Origin: JAHCHG01 sp038246645
GTDB lineage: Bacteria; Acidobacteriota; Blastocatellia; Pyrinomonadales; Pyrinomonadaceae
Assembly (NCBI GenBank): GCA_038246645.1
Contig: JBBRVS010000016.1
Span: 1-43,546 of the forward strand
Length of the DNA: 43,546 nt
Reading direction: 5' to 3'
A program made the translations under genes and the position numbers. Of the stretch, positions 40,684 to 43,546 are shown piece by piece. Numbering within the stretch: the first letter of the stretch is position 1; each line of letters begins with the position of its first letter. Under the pieces are notes generated by a model. The model saw only the letters and a list, made by a program, of their open reading frames with translations. It had not been told where the DNA came from and searched no databases.

Positions 40684-42210
40684 TTAATGCGATGAAATAA
40701 CCATTGCAACTTGCTGCGGCGAAGGTGATGGCGACGGAATCGTTTCGCCGCGCACCGCCATTTGTCCGAGACGCGAAAAATTGATCGAATCGGCTAGAAT
40801 CCGCGCCGCTTCCTGCGGAGCGTGAAAGCCCATCGAATTTTCCGCTTCGACAAAATCGAGATAAAACTGCGCTTTGCGCTGAAAATCTCTGGCTTGTGCG
40901 AGCTGTTCGTCGGTTTTTCCGCCGTTTTTGGCATTTTGAATGTCGTTAATCAATGAAACGAGCGCGTCCATCGCCGTATTTCTTAAATAAAAGGTGCGCG
41001 TTTGAATCGTTTCGGCACGAAATTTCAATTCTTCTTCCGACGCTTTATGACAGGTTTGACACGCCTGATTGATATTCAGAAGCGGACTGCGAACGTGATG
41101 ATCGCTGATTTTCATCGCGCCTTCGCGCTTATACGGCATATGGCAATCGGCGCAGGCGACTCCGGCGCGGGCGTGAATTCCCTGATTATACATTTCAAAT
41201 TCGGGATGCTGCGCCTTTAGAACATTTGCGCCGGTGCGGGGGTGAACCCAATCCTTATGCTGAACTTCTTCGTAATATTCGACGATATTTTCGATCTTCA
41301 AACCCTTGCTCCATGGATAGATCAGAGTTTTTTCATCGCCTTTGAAATAATACTCGACGTGGCATTGTCCGCAGACGAACGAGCGCATTTCCTGCCGCGT
41401 CGCATCGCGGTTGACTTCGTAATTTTGAACGCCCTGCGAAGCCTTATAAACCCGCATTCCTTCCATAAACGCCGGGCGTGTGACGCGCAATTGCATCGTT
41501 TGCGAGTCGTGGCAGTCGAGACACGAAACCGGATGCGTAACCTCCTTTCTTGCTTCGACATACGGCATTTTATTAAGTATGGCGAAACCTTTGAAAATAT
41601 CACCGTCGCCGAGTCTTTTATAAGCCGGATAAGCCGAAGCGTGGCAATTGATACAACTTCCGGGTTGCCTGACGACATTTTGCCGTTCGGTAAATGTCTG
41701 ATCTTCGAGCATAAAGGAATGCCCGCGTTCTTCGCGGAAATCAACGGCAAAAGCGTAACCGTCCCACATTATTTTCAGGCGCGGATCTTCTTCAAGCCGC
41801 GATTGCGCGACGATCGAGCGCGGATCGGCGTTCGTCGGTGTGCGGTGAAGTGCTTCGCTGCCGCCGTAGCGCGTGCGCTGCTGGTCAACCGTTTTTTTGT
41901 AATCATCGTATTGCAGCGGGAAATTTTTGCCCCAGATTGCCGGATCAACCGTATCGTCCGTCAGTTCGACGACGCGGAAAAAAGGATTTCGCGCTTCCTG
42001 TTTGCGCTCCATAATATTCGTTAAAAGCGCGACTCCGGCGATTGCCGCCGCAAATGCGAAGAAGGCGACCAGAACGAGAATTTTCAGAGAGTAAAACCGC
42101 GATTGCTTCGGTGCAGGGGAAGGAGTATTTTCCGGCGGAGTTTGTTCGGGGATTGCCGGTTCTTGAACTTCTTGATCTTCTCGAATTTCTCGATTATCTT
42201 GATTTTCCAT
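40684..42210 (-). CDS. nrfA: Cytochrome c nitrite reductase, catalytic subunit
   Basis: Reduces nitrite to ammonium with six electrons from NrfH; periplasmic, pentaheme. 508 residues: proline-rich cytosolic N-terminus (1-40), one membrane anchor (about 43-67), then the NrfA domain. Five heme sites, all CxxCH: CINCH (about 186), CLDCH, CGQCH, CADCH and CQTCH. The family's catalytic heme usually sits on CxxCK; here the first site carries His instead. Active-site Tyr (CGQCHVEYYF) and His (KAQHPEFE, with GIHARAG for the heme ligand region) are kept. ATG start with AAGGAG. It follows nrfH by 31 bases. Confidence 0.94.
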   Translation of the reverse strand: MENQDNREIREDQEVQEPAIPEQTPPENTPSPAPKQSRFYSLKILVLVAFFAFAAAIAGVALLTNIMERKQEARNPFFRVVELTDDTVDPAIWGKNFPLQYDDYKKTVDQQRTRYGGSEALHRTPTNADPRSIVAQSRLEEDPRLKIMWDGYAFAVDFREERGHSFMLEDQTFTERQNVVRQPGSCINCHASAYPAYKRLGDGDIFKGFAILNKMPYVEARKEVTHPVSCLDCHDSQTMQLRVTRPAFMEGMRVYKASQGVQNYEVNRDATRQEMRSFVCGQCHVEYYFKGDEKTLIYPWSKGLKIENIVEYYEEVQHKDWVHPRTGANVLKAQHPEFEMYNQGIHARAGVACADCHMPYKREGAMKISDHHVRSPLLNINQACQTCHKASEEELKFRAETIQTRTFYLRNTAMDALVSLINDIQNAKNGGKTDEQLAQARDFQRKAQFYLDFVEAENSMGFHAPQEAARILADSINFSRLGQMAVRGETIPSPSPSPQQVAMVISSH

Positions 42211-42241
42211 CTAGCTTTTCTCCTTTTGAAAATAAACTGCT

Positions 42242-42700
42242 TTAATGCTGATGCCCGACATTGCGGTGACAGCGAATGCAAGACATTTCTTCGATGTCTG
42301 CTTTATTATGCGAAACAGTAATTGATTCGACCATTTGTTGATGACAGAAACGGCAGGCTTGTTCGGTGATCTGGCGGTTGCGTTCGCCGATCTGAATCGG
42401 TTCGTGAAAACCGCCGAGCGTAAAATAATAGGAATGCCAGAATCCGTTTGAAGCTTTTGTATAGTATTTTCCGATGAAATCCTGCGGCGTGTGGCAATCG
42501 TTGCAGGTGGCGACCGCTTTATGACTCGATTTCTGCCAGCCGTCATATTGCTCGTTCATCACGTGGCAATTGGCGCACGCCAGCGGATCGTTGCTCATAT
42601 ACGAATAGCCTTTGGCATAAACAAACGTATAAACGCCGATACCCGTTGCAAAACCGATTGCCGTGCCGATGATGATAAGTTTTAAGGTCTGCAGTTTCAT
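42242..42700 (-). CDS. nrfH: Cytochrome c nitrite reductase, NrfH electron-donor subunit
   Basis: Membrane quinol dehydrogenase that feeds NrfA. 152 residues from ATG 42700; a TTG nine codons upstream is in frame. One N-terminal anchor (about 6-26, LKLIIIGTAIGFATGIGVYTF). Four heme sites: CANCH, CNDCH, CRFCH and CIRCH. The first heme site is followed by VMNEQYDGW; the methionine fits the family's unusual heme ligand. Stop lies 31 bases from the nrfA start, so one operon. Ends HRNVGHQH. Confidence 0.94.
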   Translation of the reverse strand: MKLQTLKLIIIGTAIGFATGIGVYTFVYAKGYSYMSNDPLACANCHVMNEQYDGWQKSSHKAVATCNDCHTPQDFIGKYYTKASNGFWHSYYFTLGGFHEPIQIGERNRQITEQACRFCHQQMVESITVSHNKADIEEMSCIRCHRNVGHQH

Positions 42701-42826
42701 AACTGGGAAATTTAATGAACCGCTCAAAATTTATATAGATTCTATAGGCTTATCTGTTAATAGGTCAAGGTTTAATAGTTTTTATAATCTGATCGCTTAT
42801 CGCTTTTGATAAAAATCAAATAAAAC

Positions 42827-43018
42827 GTCCCGTCAGGGACTAAAGTCAATAGCCCAACAATTCATTGTTGGGTAAGCGATTATTATAGAAATAAAGTCCT
42901 GTCAGGGACGACAGAAATCAAACAATTTTATCTGTCGTCCCTGACAGGACTTTGAAATATATTCAACATTTCCCCCACGATAAATCGCGGGGCTATTAAC
43001 TTTAGTCCCTGACGGGAC
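42827..43018. repeat. Nested palindromic repeat of GTCCCTGACGGGAC type
   Basis: Outer arms of 20 bp (GTCCCGTCAGGGACTAAAGT at 42827-42846, complement at 42999-43018). Inner perfect 23-bp arms (42893-42915 with 42931-42953). Beside each outer arm stands a hairpin after AATAGCCC (CAACAATTCATTGTTGG near 42853, CCGCGATTTATCGTGG near 42972) whose two stems differ in sequence but keep pairing. It fills 42701-43081 together with AT-rich flanks. No coding content. Confidence 0.85.
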
Positions 43019-43081
43019 AATTTTTATTCGTTTTTGAGAAAATTCTTCAATTACAGAAAAAATGATAAACGGTCGGTTTTT

Positions 43082-43546
43082 CTACTCGATAAAAATCTCG
43101 TCAACAAAAATAAACGCATCAAACCCGGCGCCCGGATGCCACGCCGGAATTTTGCCGAGATTAAAGGCTTTAATACGAACAAAACGCGCTTTGGTCGGCT
43201 CAATCACGGTTTTATAATCTTTGATCTGCGGTTTCATATCTTCGGGCGCAACGTCGGTTTTGATCTCGGCAACTTTTCGGAAATTTTCGCCGTCATCGGA
43301 AACTTCAAATTCGATGCGCGTCGGCATCCAAATCCAAACTCGTGCTTCCTGCAAAAATCCGCCGCCGACACGCTTTATTTCTGTTTCTTTTTTCAAATCA
43401 ACAACGGCGACAAAATCCTGATCTTGATAGCCTTGCCATTCGCCGGAAGCGAAATTCAAACTGCCGCGAACTCCGTCAAACAAACCCTCATCGCCGCCGC
43501 CCGTGTATTGGCGATTGTATTTTGAAAATAATTTCACGCTCCAATC
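43082..43546 (-). CDS. C-terminal part of a discoidin-domain protein, possibly a glycosidase
   Basis: Open at the window edge: the frame continues beyond position 43546 with no start (DWSVKLFSKY reading in). The visible 155 residues form an F5/8 type C-like beta sandwich: YTGGGDEGLFDGVRGS, ASGEWQGYQDQDFVAVVDL, RIEFEVSDDGENFRKVAE, KARFVRIKAFNLGKIPAWHPG, AFIFVDEI. This form is common at the C-terminus of secreted GH20 beta-hexosaminidases and other glycosidases, but the catalytic part is not here. The stop codon lies beside the palindromic element. Confidence 0.75.
   Translation of the reverse strand, partial: DWSVKLFSKYNRQYTGGGDEGLFDGVRGSLNFASGEWQGYQDQDFVAVVDLKKETEIKRVGGGFLQEARVWIWMPTRIEFEVSDDGENFRKVAEIKTDVAPEDMKPQIKDYKTVIEPTKARFVRIKAFNLGKIPAWHPGAGFDAFIFVDEIFIE

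Noticed and set aside
42827..43018. Possible CRISPR array from recurring GTCCCTGACGGGAC units
   Set aside because: The units are inverted and nested, not evenly spaced direct repeats, there are too few of them, and no cas genes are near.

Overview
The window looks like chromosomal DNA of a Gram-negative, heterotrophic, non-photosynthetic bacterium, most plausibly an acidobacterium of the Blastocatellia/Pyrinomonadaceae type. The grounds are several secreted proteins with a lone TonB C-terminal domain, a fused E1 alpha/beta 2-oxo-acid dehydrogenase, an RNase G with a very long low-complexity insert, secreted M1 peptidases, an NrfHA nitrite reductase, and many long palindromic repeats between genes. 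This placement is by gene style, not by a phylogenetic marker. GC content is moderate, except for a visibly AT-rich gene at 37377-38672.

Layout. Positions 1-785 hold the 3' end of a tRNA-Leu, a terminator and a MITE-like repeat. Next come acs (-), rng (+) and two TonB_C-domain secreted proteins (-). A long minus-strand run follows: a ClpA/ClpC-like unfoldase, a lipoprotein, a Uma2-family protein, grpE and clpB. clpB has a clear sigma70-type promoter overlapped by a HAIR-like operator. Positions 15575-24154 form a plus-strand nucleoside uptake and salvage region: two BmpB/NupB-type permeases, purine nucleoside phosphorylase, uridine kinase, cytidine deaminase and an exported MtaD-like deaminase. 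It is interrupted by a MazEF-like pair, an oppositely oriented hicAB pair and a four-helix-bundle gene. Positions 24288-31240 hold envelope and secreted proteins: a TonB_C protein, an LTA4H-like M1 peptidase, a CvpA-CAP fusion, two TlpA-like thioredoxins and a tRNA-Ser. Positions 31381-37327 carry recF, ywbE, a second M1 peptidase and the fused E1. An AT-rich island (about 37328-39033) follows, then a small Cys-containing secreted peptide, a possible AlkZ-related protein, nrfHA, and the C-terminal part of a protein with a discoidin-like domain.

The most unusual signal is that two cargo modules lie between an intact gene and a near-identical copy of that gene's end. The hicAB island lies between pnp and a copy of the first codons of pnp (18585-18609). 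The AT-rich TonB_C island lies between the E1 gene and a copy of its last 14 codons plus stop (39034-39078). The E1 copy differs only silently over that stretch. This is what an element that integrates at gene ends and restores the gene would leave, but no recombinase is visible. A second theme is about a dozen long imperfect palindromes lying at gene ends, one of which encodes the C-terminus of RecF. A third is a Clp unfoldase that lacks the usual aromatic residue in both pore loops.
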